A DNA stretch of 57,359 nucleotides from an uncultured Clostridium sp. (lineage in GTDB: Bacteria > Bacillota > Clostridia > Clostridiales > Clostridiaceae), in NCBI GenBank assembly GCA_900547475.1, contig URGW01000024.1:1-57359 (forward strand), given 5' to 3'. This document shows positions 45,368 through 55,326 of this stretch, piece after piece (position 1 is the first letter of the stretch; each line of letters begins with the position of its first letter). Both the position numbers and the translations under genes were made by a program. The notes beneath the pieces were generated by a model, which saw only the letters and a list, made by a program, of their open reading frames with translations, was not told the origin of the DNA and ran no database searches.

Positions 45368-46192
45368 TTATCCTTTAACCGCTCCTGCAGTCATACCTTT
45401 TACTAATTGCTTTTGACCTAATATAAATATAAATACTGACGGTATTAAGATTAATATTGCTCCTGCTAAAACTACACCATAGTTGCTACCCTCTGAAAAT
45501 TGAAGCATACTTATTCCTATTTGGACTGTTCTATTATTTCCATTATTTATTGTTAATAATGGCCATAAATATTGATTCCATGTATTAATAAATACATATA
45601 TAGATAAAGATGCTATTGCTGGTTTTGATATTGGTATTAAAATTCTAAATAAAAACTTTATATTTCCACAGCCATCAATTTTAGATGCTTCCTTTATTTC
45701 CTTTGGAATTGTCAAATAAAATTGTCTCATTAAAAAAATTCCCATAGCTGATGTTAAAAATGGTACTATAAGAACTTGTAAACTATCATTCCATCCCCAT
45801 GAACTTACAGTTAAAAAATTTGATATAACTGTAGTTTCTGCTGGTATCATCATTGTTGATAATACCATTAAAAACAATAAGTTCTTTCCCTTAAAATCAT
45901 AAAATGCAAATGCGTATGCTGCTAAACTTGCTGTTATAACTTGTCCTACTGTAACACATATTGAAACAATAAAACTATTAGTTATAAACTTTAAAAGAGG
46001 TACTGTATTTAATGCTGCTTTAAAATTATCTAAAGTTAATACACTTGGAATAATTTTATATGGATTTTGACTCATTTCACTTTGACTCATAAAGCTTAAG
46101 CTTAATGCATATAGAAGTGGAAAAACAATTAATAATCCAACAACTATACTTAATATAGTTAGTATAATTTTATTTCTTTTACGTTTACTCAT
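45368..46192 (-). CDS. ugpE: ABC permease (UgpE-like)
   Basis: 274 residues with six membrane helices. EAA loop PKEIKEASKIDGCGNIKFLFRILIP and the family ending KQLVKGMTAGAVKG. The ATG shares its first base with the stop codon of the upstream permease (TAATG), indicating coupled translation. Confidence 0.9.
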   Translation of the reverse strand: MSKRKRNKIILTILSIVVGLLIVFPLLYALSLSFMSQSEMSQNPYKIIPSVLTLDNFKAALNTVPLLKFITNSFIVSICVTVGQVITASLAAYAFAFYDFKGKNLLFLMVLSTMMIPAETTVISNFLTVSSWGWNDSLQVLIVPFLTSAMGIFLMRQFYLTIPKEIKEASKIDGCGNIKFLFRILIPISKPAIASLSIYVFINTWNQYLWPLLTINNGNNRTVQIGISMLQFSEGSNYGVVLAGAILILIPSVFIFILGQKQLVKGMTAGAVKG

Positions 46193-47127
46193 TATTGGTA
46201 ATGTACCCCTTTCTTTTCAAACTTAAATTGTAACAATGTAACTATCATCATAATTACAAATAATATAAGTGCTTGAGCACAAGCCATTTCAAATCTACCA
46301 TTAAAGAATGCTTCTCTATAAATAGAATGAACAAGAACATTAGTTGAATCCCCTGGCCCCCCTTGTGTTAATAATTTTATTTGCCCGAAAGCTTGAAATG
46401 CATTTATTAAATTCATAAAAACAACTAGAAACATTTGTGGTGATACCATAGGTATTATTATATTTTTAACTTTAGTTAAATAACTTGCTCCATCTATTGA
46501 TGCACTTTCTATAAGCTCATTTGGTATATTTCTTAATCCTGTTAATAAAAATATAAAATTTAATCCTATATTCAACCAAACAGTTACCACTGCAACTGAT
46601 ATTAATGCAAACTTAGAATCTGTTAACCACCCAATTTGTGTACCTAATACATGATTAAGTATTCCATTTGTAGGATGAAATATCATTGTCCATATTACTG
46701 CTGCTGGGGCAGATGCTATAGCCATTGGTAATGAAAACATAAGCTCAAAAATTCTATTTCCTCTTAACTTATTATTAGCTAATAATGATAGTAAAAACCC
46801 AATAATCACAGATGGTGCTGCTACTATTAACACAAATTTAAAAGTTACAACTATGGAATTATAAAATTCAGGTGAAGTTAAAATTTCCTTGAAATTCTCT
46901 AATCCAACAAACTCCTTAATTTCTCCTCTTATATTAGTAGTAGACATACTCATTACTATTGTTTTTACAAATGGATAAAATACAAATAATAAAAATATAC
47001 TGAATGAAGGTATTAAATAAAAATAAGGTTCTAATTTCCTTTTTAATTCACTTTTACTTTTCAATGATATTTTTTTGCTTATATCATTACTTTTCACAGC
47101 TTTTAATTCTAGATATTGTTCTGTCAT
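46192..47127 (-). CDS. ugpA: ABC permease (UgpA-like)
   Basis: 311 residues with six membrane helices. EAA loop PNELIESASIDGASYLTKVKNIIIP; sequences such as LIPSFSIFLLFVFYPFVKTI and TQGGPGDSTNVLVHSIYREAFF fit UgpA. First gene of the operon, GAGGGAGG before the ATG. No ATPase gene is present in the operon, so the system must borrow a shared MsmK/UgpC-type ATPase. Confidence 0.9.
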   Translation of the reverse strand: MTEQYLELKAVKSNDISKKISLKSKSELKRKLEPYFYLIPSFSIFLLFVFYPFVKTIVMSMSTTNIRGEIKEFVGLENFKEILTSPEFYNSIVVTFKFVLIVAAPSVIIGFLLSLLANNKLRGNRIFELMFSLPMAIASAPAAVIWTMIFHPTNGILNHVLGTQIGWLTDSKFALISVAVVTVWLNIGLNFIFLLTGLRNIPNELIESASIDGASYLTKVKNIIIPMVSPQMFLVVFMNLINAFQAFGQIKLLTQGGPGDSTNVLVHSIYREAFFNGRFEMACAQALILFVIMMIVTLLQFKFEKKGVHYQ

Positions 47128-47148
47128 ATTAATCCTCCCTCAAATCAT

Positions 47149-47245
47149 CCTTCTTAATTTAGGATACTTTTCTAACATTAAGAAGGTATTACAAAGGAGT
47201 TAACTTATTTTAACAACTTACTTATTTTTGTTAAAATAAGTTAAC
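47149..47245. promoter_or_regulatory. Two hairpins in the ugp operon leader
   Basis: CCTTCTTAAT / ATTAAGAAGG (47149-47158 with 47177-47186) and a perfect 17-bp pair beginning GTTAACTTATTTTAACA (47199-47215 with 47229-47245). No T-run follows the second one on the minus strand, so it may be an operator palindrome or a leader RNA structure rather than a terminator. Confidence 0.55.
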
Positions 47246-47291
47246 TTGGAGTAATAAAATTCTTTAACTTAATAGGACTTATATGTATAAG

Positions 47292-47316
47292 AAAAAGCTG
47301 TTCTTCTGAACAGCTT
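47292..47316 (-). terminator. Terminator of the Bce-type permease gene
   Basis: Minus strand AAGCTGTTC / GAACAGCTT (47316-47308 with 47303-47295), then TTTTTC. It lies 24 nt past the gene end. Confidence 0.85.
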
Positions 47317-47339
47317 CAAAACACATTTTTATATTTATT

Positions 47340-49319
47340 TTACTTAATCATTTTCTTTGCACCATTATATGTTGCGATAAAATATCCACCATAAACTATA
47401 ACTAATACTATTGTCGTGAATAAAATATAATATTGAATATTTCCACTTCCAAAAATTGCAACCAAATCACTAGCTACTTTTAATCCTATTATAGAGTGAA
47501 CTATAGCCAATGATAATGGTACAATAAAATAAATTCCTATTTGAGTAAATAATGCCTTATTAATCATATCATTATCTACGCCAACTTTCTTTAACATTTC
47601 ATATCTATAAATATTATCTGCAGATTCACTTAATTGTTGAAGTGCAAGAACTGCAGCTGATGTTATTAAAAATACTATTCCCATATAAATTGCTAAATAA
47701 GATATCATTGCTCCTACACCAACCGAATTATCAAGAAGCTCATTTTTAGTTAATCCATATACTTGAGCTTTATCTTCTCTATCTTGGGTTCTAAAGTTCT
47801 CATTCAAATATTTTTCCGCCTCTTTAATATCTCCTTTAAAATTAATATTTAAATTACAAAATACAGGCTTAAGACCACTTACTATTTCATCATTAACAAC
47901 AATTGTACAAATATTATTTTTCATCATTGAATTATAAATAGTAACATTCATAACTTTATAATTTGCTGGCACTAACTTTCTATTATTTATATCTACTACT
48001 ACACCATTATTCATACTTTCTTGAATATCTTTAATTACTTCACTTATATCTCCAAAAGCATAATATTCATCTTCTCTCAAAACTATCTCTTCTTTATTTA
48101 ACATTTTCATAAGTTCATTAAAGTCTGAAAGCTTAATTATACTAATTGGTCTATCTTGAGCTATTTGATATAAATTTTTATTTTTTTCTACTACTTCTTC
48201 ATCAAAAAATTTTTTATAGGTATAATCACTTTCATAATCTGTATATTGTGACTTTTCTCCTATAATTTCATCTAATCTATAGTAATCTTCATTTATTGTA
48301 TTTAATACGTTATCAGTATCATAAGACCAAAAACTAGCATCAAATTGAGTTAAATCTTCAATATCACTATTTATGGCCTTAGTTATTCCAAGACCAGCTG
48401 AAAAAGTACATATAGCTACAAATAACATTAAACATATAAAAGACATTGAAATAAATGTTGTATTTATCTTGCTATTTATTTGTCTTAACACAAACATATT
48501 TAAATTCTTTAGATATGTCTTTTTATTACTTTGAAATACCTTAAGAAAAAATCCTGACAAAGAAAAGAAAAATAAAAATGTTCCTACTATACCTAATATA
48601 ATTGCTTTAACTATTGTAATATCCATAACAGCTAGACCATTTTTTAAAACTATATGATATGCAATAATAATACTTGTAACACTTATTAAAAATACTACTA
48701 TTGATACCCAAATATTTCTAACCTTTAACTTTTCATTTTTCTTTGAAGCATTTAATAAATCTATTAACTTTACACATCTAATATTTATAGAGTTAAATAC
48801 TAGAACTACTAAGTAAATAATACCGAAATTTTGTATAGTTTTTAAAAATGCCTTTTTAGAAAATACAAATTGAAACTTAGTTATATTAACTTCGAATAAA
48901 TTAGCTGTAAATATTGATATTCCTTGCGATAATAAGATTCCAAATATTAATCCTATAACTAAAGAAATTATTCCAACTAACATAGTTTCTATAAATATAA
49001 TAGTTGAAAGCTTTCTATTATCCATTCCTAAAGTCATATAAATTCCAAATTCTTTTTTCCTTCTTTTAATAAGGTAGTTATTTGCATATACTATTAAAAA
49101 CCCTAAGATAAATGAAATAAATACTGATGCTACTCCTATAATATCACTTGTTACCTCAAACATATTAGCCTTTATATCACTTAATTCCATCATTATGCTC
49201 TGTGAGTGTATAGAATTAAAAGTATAAAATATACAAACACCAAATACTAATGTTAAAAAATAAATAGTATAATCTTTTAAACTCTTTTTTAAATTTCTTA
49301 TGGCTAATTTAAAATACAT
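47340..49319 (-). CDS. BceB-type ABC permease (FtsX family)
   Basis: 659 residues from ATG 49319; the start overlaps the ATPase gene end by 11 nt. About ten membrane helices, with a large extracellular domain of about 200 residues between helices 7 and 8 (roughly DIEDLTQFDASFWSY to KAQVYG). This is the layout of BceB-type transporters that bind cell-wall-active peptides complexed with lipid intermediates. The N-terminus YFKLAIRNLKKSLKDYTIYFLTL is typical. It would work with the ATPase and signal to the BceS-like kinase. Confidence 0.92.
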   Translation of the reverse strand: MYFKLAIRNLKKSLKDYTIYFLTLVFGVCIFYTFNSIHSQSIMMELSDIKANMFEVTSDIIGVASVFISFILGFLIVYANNYLIKRRKKEFGIYMTLGMDNRKLSTIIFIETMLVGIISLVIGLIFGILLSQGISIFTANLFEVNITKFQFVFSKKAFLKTIQNFGIIYLVVLVFNSINIRCVKLIDLLNASKKNEKLKVRNIWVSIVVFLISVTSIIIAYHIVLKNGLAVMDITIVKAIILGIVGTFLFFFSLSGFFLKVFQSNKKTYLKNLNMFVLRQINSKINTTFISMSFICLMLFVAICTFSAGLGITKAINSDIEDLTQFDASFWSYDTDNVLNTINEDYYRLDEIIGEKSQYTDYESDYTYKKFFDEEVVEKNKNLYQIAQDRPISIIKLSDFNELMKMLNKEEIVLREDEYYAFGDISEVIKDIQESMNNGVVVDINNRKLVPANYKVMNVTIYNSMMKNNICTIVVNDEIVSGLKPVFCNLNINFKGDIKEAEKYLNENFRTQDREDKAQVYGLTKNELLDNSVGVGAMISYLAIYMGIVFLITSAAVLALQQLSESADNIYRYEMLKKVGVDNDMINKALFTQIGIYFIVPLSLAIVHSIIGLKVASDLVAIFGSGNIQYYILFTTIVLVIVYGGYFIATYNGAKKMIK

Positions 49320-50079
49320 CTCTTTGGTCACCTCCAAGAAGAGTAATAACTTCAATTATCTTATTAAAAAACTCCTTTCTGCTATCATTACCTCTAATTA
49401 ATTCATTAAAAATCTTACCATCTTTAATAAATAAAATCCTACTGGCATAACTTGCTGTAAAAGCATCATGAGTTACCATCATAATAGTTGCATTTAACTC
49501 TGTATTTAACTGATCTAAACTTTCAAGAAGCATCTTTGCAGATTTTGAATCCAAAGCTCCAGTTGGTTCATCTGCTAAAACCAATGATGGCTTAGTTATT
49601 ATTGCTCTTGCACAAGCTACCCTTTGCTTTTGACCTCCTGATACCTCATAAGGATATTTATTTAATATTTCTATAATACCTAATTTATTAGCTACCTCTT
49701 TAACTCGCATTTCAATATCCTTATAATTGACTCTTGAAATAGTTAAAGCTAATGCTATATTTTCGTAACATGTTAATGTATCTAAAAGATTAAAATCTTG
49801 AAATACGAATCCAAGCTCTTCTCTTCTAAATTTTGCTATTTTCTTAGAGTTTAACTTTGTAATATCATTATTATTTATAAAAATATGCCCACTGCTAACT
49901 CTATCTATTGTTGATATACAGTTTAATAATGTAGTTTTACCACTACCTGAAGCTCCCATTACTCCAATGAACTCCCCTTCTTCTACAGTAAAACTGATAT
50001 TATTAATTGCTTTCGTTATATTACTTTTGTTACCATAATATTTTTCTATATTATTTACTTTTAAAACTTCATTTCTCAT
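49309..50079 (-). CDS. BceA-type ABC ATPase
   Basis: 256 residues from ATG 50079 (TTTTGGAGGTTAAT upstream; the in-frame TTG inside that site is rejected). Walker A GASGSGKTT, Q-loop FVFQDFNLLDTLT, signature VSGGQKQR, Walker B LVLADEPTGALD. It belongs to the MacB/LolD/BceA group and drives the overlapping FtsX-type permease gene. Confidence 0.94.
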   Translation of the reverse strand: MRNEVLKVNNIEKYYGNKSNITKAINNISFTVEEGEFIGVMGASGSGKTTLLNCISTIDRVSSGHIFINNNDITKLNSKKIAKFRREELGFVFQDFNLLDTLTCYENIALALTISRVNYKDIEMRVKEVANKLGIIEILNKYPYEVSGGQKQRVACARAIITKPSLVLADEPTGALDSKSAKMLLESLDQLNTELNATIMMVTHDAFTASYASRILFIKDGKIFNELIRGNDSRKEFFNKIIEVITLLGGDQRDVF

Positions 50080-50258
50080 ATTAACCTCCAAAACTATTTT
50101 TAACTTATATTTTTAATTTGTACTTTTTTATATTTCAATTTTATAATTACTACCATTTACTATCCATAGAACTATATAACATAAACCTTACATTTTTGTT
50201 ATATATATTGTATAATAGATATTAAAGAATAATTATTATCTATAACGAGGTGACTTAT

Positions 50259-50660
50259 ATGAAAAAACTATTTAATTTATCATTCTTTTATTTGATTTTA
50301 GGACTAGCCTTAGGTGTATTTTTTAGAGAATTTACTAAGCTTAATGATTTTACTGGTGTTACAACATTAAGCGCTGCACATACACATACTTTAGTATTAG
50401 GTTTTATATTCTTCTTAGTTATAGTTGTTTTAGAAAACGTATTTACTATTTCAAATATTAAAAACTTTAATATTTGTCTTATAACTTATAATATTGGTTT
50501 ATTATCTTTAATTTTTACTTTAGTAACTCGTGGAATATTAGAAGTATTAAGTAAAGACTTTGCAGGTCTTCCTCATATGGCAGGAACTTCACATGTAATT
50601 TTAGGCCTATCACTTATTTGGTTCATGATAATGTTAAAAAAATCAATCTTTTCTAAATAA
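50259..50660 (+). CDS. DUF2871 membrane protein
   Basis: 133 residues from ATG 50259 (CGAGG upstream). Four membrane helices; AAHTHTLVLGFIFFLVIVVLE and GLPHMAGTSHVILGLSLIWF contain conserved histidines, as in small DUF2871 proteins of Firmicutes. Role unknown. It lies alone on the plus strand, splitting the Bce ABC genes from their two-component system, and ends in a clear terminator. Confidence 0.8.
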   Translation: MKKLFNLSFFYLILGLALGVFFREFTKLNDFTGVTTLSAAHTHTLVLGFIFFLVIVVLENVFTISNIKNFNICLITYNIGLLSLIFTLVTRGILEVLSKDFAGLPHMAGTSHVILGLSLIWFMIMLKKSIFSK

Positions 50661-50668
50661 ATAGTTGC

Positions 50669-50711
50669 AAAAATAACCCATAACAATGATAAAATGTTAT
50701 GGGTTATTTTT
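50669..50711. terminator. Bidirectional intrinsic terminator
   Basis: Perfect 17-bp arms AAAAATAACCCATAACA and TGTTATGGGTTATTTTT between the convergent DUF2871 and kinase genes. Confidence 0.88.
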
Positions 50712-50758
50712 CATATATAATTATTTATTAAAATACTCACTTTTTGAAATGTTATAAA

Positions 50759-51769
50759 TTAAAATTTCATCATGTCATTTATAGGAAATAATATAGAAAT
50801 TTCCGTTCCTTCATTTTCTCTTGATCTAATACTTATTCCTAATCCTAATTTATCACAAAGCTTTTTACATAAGTATAATCCCATACCAGTAGATTTTCCA
50901 AACCTTCTACCATTTTCACCTGTATATCCTTTTTCAAAAGCTTTAATTACACACTTTTCATCCATTCCAATTCCATTATCACATACTTTCAAAATCACAT
51001 CTTTTCCTATATTTTCTCCATATATACTTAAAACACTTTCTTTTTTATCCATATATTTAATACTATTACTTACAATTTGTCCTAAAATAAATTCAATCCA
51101 TTTACTATCGCAATAAACTAATTTATCTACATTTTTAATATCAATTTTAACTTGTTTTTCTATTAAAATATTAGAATTTTTTCTAATTACAGAGTTAATA
51201 GTATCTTTTAAATTAACCTTTTTAATTAAATAATCTTTTTCTACTGCATTGCTTCTGGCATAAAACAGAACTTGCTCTATATAATTCTCTACTTTTGATA
51301 CCTCATCACCAATACTTTCAGTAACCTTATTTTCATTGTTTTCTATAAGTAATTTACAAGTTGCTATAGGAGTTTTTATCTCATGAACCCATAGTTCTAT
51401 ATACTCTTTATAATCTGTACTATTTCTTACAGCTTCACTTATGTCATCCTTCATTGATTTTGTTGCTTGCTCTATAATTTCAAATAAAATTTCACCTTCT
51501 AAAAAATCACCTTCACTAGCAACATCAGCAATAAAATACTTTTTATCCAATTCATCTAATTTTTTTAATAAACTCTTAAAATACGTGCTTTTTCTTAAAT
51601 AATCACAAATAAAAAAACATATACTAGCTAAAAAATTTAAAATACCAATTAAAATAATTGCAGAAGACGATACCTTTAATCCAAACAATAAATAAGATGT
51701 AATAATTAGAACAATTATATTAATTATTATAAATATAATTTTCTCCTTAAAATATTCTACCATTCTCAT
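50759..51769 (-). CDS. BceS-type intramembrane-sensing histidine kinase
   Basis: 336 residues. Two close membrane helices (about residues 9-30 and 35-55) with almost no extracellular part, the mark of intramembrane-sensing kinases. Phospho-His129 in WVHEIKTPI, N-box GQIVSNSIKYM, G-boxes DNGIGM and GKSTGMGLYLCKKL. It would detect peptide antibiotics through the Bce transporter rather than directly. ATG overlaps the regulator stop (ATGA). Confidence 0.93.
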   Translation of the reverse strand: MRMVEYFKEKIIFIIINIIVLIITSYLLFGLKVSSSAIILIGILNFLASICFFICDYLRKSTYFKSLLKKLDELDKKYFIADVASEGDFLEGEILFEIIEQATKSMKDDISEAVRNSTDYKEYIELWVHEIKTPIATCKLLIENNENKVTESIGDEVSKVENYIEQVLFYARSNAVEKDYLIKKVNLKDTINSVIRKNSNILIEKQVKIDIKNVDKLVYCDSKWIEFILGQIVSNSIKYMDKKESVLSIYGENIGKDVILKVCDNGIGMDEKCVIKAFEKGYTGENGRRFGKSTGMGLYLCKKLCDKLGLGISIRSRENEGTEISILFPINDMMKF

Positions 51770-52437
51770 ATTAAAATATATCCTTGTCCCCTCTTAGTTT
51801 GAAGATAATCTACTGCACCTACTTCTTCTAACTTTTTTCTTAATCTATTTATATTAACAGTTAAAGTGTTATCATCCACAAACTCATCATTTTGCCACAA
51901 TGATTTCATTAACTCATTCCTCGATACAATTTTTTCTTTATTTTTAATTAATGTATAAAGAATCCTACTTTCATTCTTAGTTAATTCCACTTTGTTATTA
52001 TCAAATTCCATTTCACTAATAGACATATTATATTTAAGTCCCTTAAATTCAAAAATCTCTAAATCCATATTTTGATAAGTTCTTCTAAGTAATGAAGAAA
52101 TTCTTGCTAGTAAAATCTGAGTATTGTAAGGCTTAGTAACAAAATCATCAGCCCCCAAATTCATACTCATAAGTTCATCTATTTCACTATTTCTACTTGT
52201 AACTACTATTATTGGAATATTAGATTTCTTTCTTATTTCTCTGCATATATAATAACCATCGTAATAAGGTAAATTAATATCCAACAAAATTATATGTGAA
52301 TTTGATTCTAATGCAATTTCAACTATATTTTCAAAATCATTTGAATAATTAGCTTCATATCCATATCTATTTAAAAGTTCACTTAATTCTATTCTTATTT
52401 TTTCTTCATCTTCTATAATAAAAATTTTATTATTCAT
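51766..52437 (-). CDS. BceR-type response regulator (OmpR family)
   Basis: 223 residues from ATG 52437 (AGAGAGG upstream); a longer reading from 52485 adds 16 atypical residues and is rejected. Receiver domain with E9-D10 and phospho-acceptor Asp53 (ILLDINLP), Lys in VTKPYN, then a winged-helix DNA-binding domain (about 125-223, LTKNESRILYTLIKNKEKIVSRNEL). It likely activates the ABC genes at 47340-50079. Confidence 0.93.
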   Translation of the reverse strand: MNNKIFIIEDEEKIRIELSELLNRYGYEANYSNDFENIVEIALESNSHIILLDINLPYYDGYYICREIRKKSNIPIIVVTSRNSEIDELMSMNLGADDFVTKPYNTQILLARISSLLRRTYQNMDLEIFEFKGLKYNMSISEMEFDNNKVELTKNESRILYTLIKNKEKIVSRNELMKSLWQNDEFVDDNTLTVNINRLRKKLEEVGAVDYLQTKRGQGYILI

Positions 52438-52543
52438 ATTAATTAACCTCTCTTCCCTTGATTTAATTATATCCATAATTTTCATAAAAACAATCGTAAT
52501 TAAGATTTCATATTAGAAAAATACCTTTCTCAACCTTTGCTAT

Positions 52544-52586
52544 AAAAAATAGTTAAGAGTTACTAAATGCAACTCTTAACTATTTT
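52544..52586 (-). terminator. Terminator of the AraC regulator gene
   Basis: 16-bp arms AAAATAGTTAAGAGTT (52546-52561) and AACTCTTAACTATTTT (52571-52586), with a T-run on the minus strand. It begins within the stop codon. Confidence 0.85.
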
Positions 52587-53433
52587 ATCTAAAAGATGAT
52601 GGTGAAACTCCATAATATTTTTTAAATAATTTACTAAAATGATATGCATCATTGTATCCAACTCTTTTTGCTATAACTTTCACTGGCAATGTATTATCCT
52701 TTAATAATTCTTCTGCTTTTGCTAGTCTTATTTTTATTAAATAATTTATTGGTGAATCTCCTATTTCTTCCTTAAATATCTTTGAAATATAAACAGGACT
52801 TAAATACATATTCTTAGATATCTTGTCCAAAGAAATATCATTCATATAGTTACTGTTCATATAACTTATTATGGATTTGACTATGTTTTGCTTTTCATTA
52901 GATTCTAAAGAACAACTATATATATTCTCTTCTACTCTTTCTTCCTCATCTTCAAGCTCCCTACAAATTATTATTAATAATTTCATTACTAAAGATTTAA
53001 GAACTAATGGATAACCCATTCTTTTCATCTTTTCTTCCTTAATAATCTCATCACAGCATTTTAAAAATTCATTTCCATATTTTTCAAACCTCAATACAGG
53101 GCCTACACCTTTGTTGTCTATATAATTTTCCCTTATTTCACTTAATTTAAAATTATTTATTCCTATATGTAATTGAGTATACTTAGATTTTTCATTTGGT
53201 GTTTCCATATGATACAATCCAGGATTAGATAATAATAAATCTCCCTTATTAAGTATATACTCATTTCCATCAATATAATATTCAACCTTTCCAGATGTCA
53301 CAATAGATAACTCTAAAAAATCATGACAATGATATTTAAAATCATATTCCTTTTTAGCAGCATCAACTACTCCTTGAAATGCAAATAATAACTCTGGATT
53401 ATAATTTTCTGTGCATAAACCATATTCAAACAT
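52585..53433 (-). CDS. AraC-family regulator with N-terminal cupin
   Basis: 282 residues. Cupin-like ligand domain (YHCHDFLELSIVTSGKVEYYIDGNEY..GDLLLSNPGLYHME, about residues 35-80). The AraC DNA-binding domain (about 185-282) has two helix-turn-helix motifs: ISLDKISKNMYLSPVYISKIFKEEIGDSP and VGYNDAYHFSKLFKKYYGVSPSSFR. The start follows AAGGAG. It is divergent from the ABC exporter pair with a 150-nt shared promoter region, so control of that exporter is plausible; a sugar operon elsewhere is also possible. Confidence 0.9.
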   Translation of the reverse strand: MFEYGLCTENYNPELLFAFQGVVDAAKKEYDFKYHCHDFLELSIVTSGKVEYYIDGNEYILNKGDLLLSNPGLYHMETPNEKSKYTQLHIGINNFKLSEIRENYIDNKGVGPVLRFEKYGNEFLKCCDEIIKEEKMKRMGYPLVLKSLVMKLLIIICRELEDEEERVEENIYSCSLESNEKQNIVKSIISYMNSNYMNDISLDKISKNMYLSPVYISKIFKEEIGDSPINYLIKIRLAKAEELLKDNTLPVKVIAKRVGYNDAYHFSKLFKKYYGVSPSSFR

Positions 53434-53583
53434 AATTTTCTCCTTATACCATCTAACTACATATATTATAACTTTATATAATAATATACATCAATAGTTT
53501 AAGATATCACATTTCATTTTTACCCAACAAATAATAATCTATATAAGGAAATTATATTAATTGTTTATTTGGAGGTAGCTTAA

Positions 53584-55326
53584 ATGGAAAGCTTGAAATG
53601 GATAATGGGGTATTTAAAAAAGCATATTGTAAAATATAGTATTTCTTTAATACTGGTATTAGTAACTTCACTACTGAGTATGATAAACCCATTCCTTGCT
53701 GGTGATATTGTAGACAAGGTATTGAATGGAAATCAAAAAAACATATTAATTCCAATTCTTATTACTATGCTTATTGTAGTTATAATAAAAGGATTAATAA
53801 CCTATTTATATCAACTTATTTTCGAAAAGGTTTCTCAAGATATTCTTCTTAAAATTAGAGAAGATCTATATTCCAGGTTATTAAAATTAGATTTTGATTA
53901 TTATAATAATACAAAAACTGGTGATATTATGGCTAGAATGACAGGTGATACTGATTCCCTTCGTCATTTTATAGCTTGGGTAGTTTATAACATTCTGTCA
54001 AATGTTAGTGTATTTATATTTGCAATTATATCAATGGCATATGTTAATTTACCATTAACACTATTTATGCTATCAATTTGCCCTATAATTGCTATACTTA
54101 CTGTAAAAATGGGAATAAAAATTTCTCCAACTTTTTATAACATAAGGGAAGCTTATTCTAGATTAAACTCTGTTACTCAAGAGAATATTAGTGGTAATCG
54201 AGTTGTCAAAGCATTTAGCCGTGAAGATTATGAAATTGAAAAGTTTGATAATGAAAACCTAAATTATAAAAACAAGAACTTAGATACTACAAATATTATA
54301 GGAAAATATATGCCTATTCTTGAATTTTTATCAAGCTTTTTATCTATAATAATGATACTTGCTGGTGGAATATTAGTAATTAACAAATCTATGACACTAG
54401 GTGATTTAGTAGTGTTTAATGGTTTAATTTGGGCATTAAATAATCCTATGAGAATGGCAGGATATTTAATAAATGATACTGAAAGATTTATTGCTTCTTC
54501 TATTAAAATAAGAGAGCTTTTAAATGCAGAATCATCTATTAAAGACCCTGAAGCTCCAATAAAACCTGAAAGAATCCGTGGTGATATATTATTTGATAAT
54601 GTTTCTTTCAGTTATGATAATACTACTGCATTAAAGAATATTTCTTTTGAAGCTAAAAAGGGACAAACTATTGGAATTATAGGTCCCACTGGCGCTGGAA
54701 AATCTAGCTTAGTTAACTTAATCTGCAGATTCTATGATGCTACTGAAGGAGAAATTTATATAGATAATATTCCAATTAAAGATTTAAACATAAAACATCT
54801 TAGATCTTCTATTGGTATGGCAATGCAGGATATATTCTTATTTTCAGATACAATTGAAGGAAATATCGCTTATGGCTGCCCTTCTGTATCGCTGGAACAA
54901 ATCAAAGATATAGCTAAACTTTCAGAAGCCCATAATTTTATCTCTGAAATGCCTGAAGGTTATGACACCATAGTTGGTGAAAGAGGTGTTGGTTTATCTG
55001 GTGGACAAAGACAAAGAATTTCTTTAGCTAGGGCACTTATTACTAATCCTTCAATATTAATTTTAGATGACACAACATCTGCAGTTGATATGGAAACTGA
55101 ATTTAAAATTCAACAAGAAGTTAATTTGAATAACCCAAATAGAACTAACTTTATAATAGCTCATAGAATATCTTCTGTTAAATCTGCTGATTTAATTTTA
55201 GTTCTTGAAAATGGTAGAATTATTGAAAGTGGTACTCATGATTCATTAGTTAAAAATAAAGGTTACTATTATGAAGTTTATAAAACTCAATTTGGAGACT
55301 TTAATGTATCTAAGGAGGCGATTTAA
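53584..55326 (+). CDS. ABC exporter half-transporter (degenerate-site subunit)
   Basis: 580 residues: six-helix membrane domain, then ATPase with Walker A GPTGAGKSS near 366, canonical LSGGQ near 471, and Walker B LILDDTTSAVD near 494 with Asp in place of the catalytic Glu. It forms a heterodimer with the next gene, whose ATG directly follows its TAA. The start follows GGAGGTAG. Same division of labour as the pair at 769-4312. Substrate unknown. Confidence 0.93.
   Translation: MESLKWIMGYLKKHIVKYSISLILVLVTSLLSMINPFLAGDIVDKVLNGNQKNILIPILITMLIVVIIKGLITYLYQLIFEKVSQDILLKIREDLYSRLLKLDFDYYNNTKTGDIMARMTGDTDSLRHFIAWVVYNILSNVSVFIFAIISMAYVNLPLTLFMLSICPIIAILTVKMGIKISPTFYNIREAYSRLNSVTQENISGNRVVKAFSREDYEIEKFDNENLNYKNKNLDTTNIIGKYMPILEFLSSFLSIIMILAGGILVINKSMTLGDLVVFNGLIWALNNPMRMAGYLINDTERFIASSIKIRELLNAESSIKDPEAPIKPERIRGDILFDNVSFSYDNTTALKNISFEAKKGQTIGIIGPTGAGKSSLVNLICRFYDATEGEIYIDNIPIKDLNIKHLRSSIGMAMQDIFLFSDTIEGNIAYGCPSVSLEQIKDIAKLSEAHNFISEMPEGYDTIVGERGVGLSGGQRQRISLARALITNPSILILDDTTSAVDMETEFKIQQEVNLNNPNRTNFIIAHRISSVKSADLILVLENGRIIESGTHDSLVKNKGYYYEVYKTQFGDFNVSKEAI

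Noticed and set aside
50100..50250. BceR operator upstream of the ABC genes
   Set aside because: I looked for an inverted repeat in this AT-rich gap and saw none clear enough to report.
52438..52485. Longer start for the OmpR-type regulator
   Set aside because: The extra 16 residues precede the receiver domain start, and a good ribosome binding site sits before the inner ATG.
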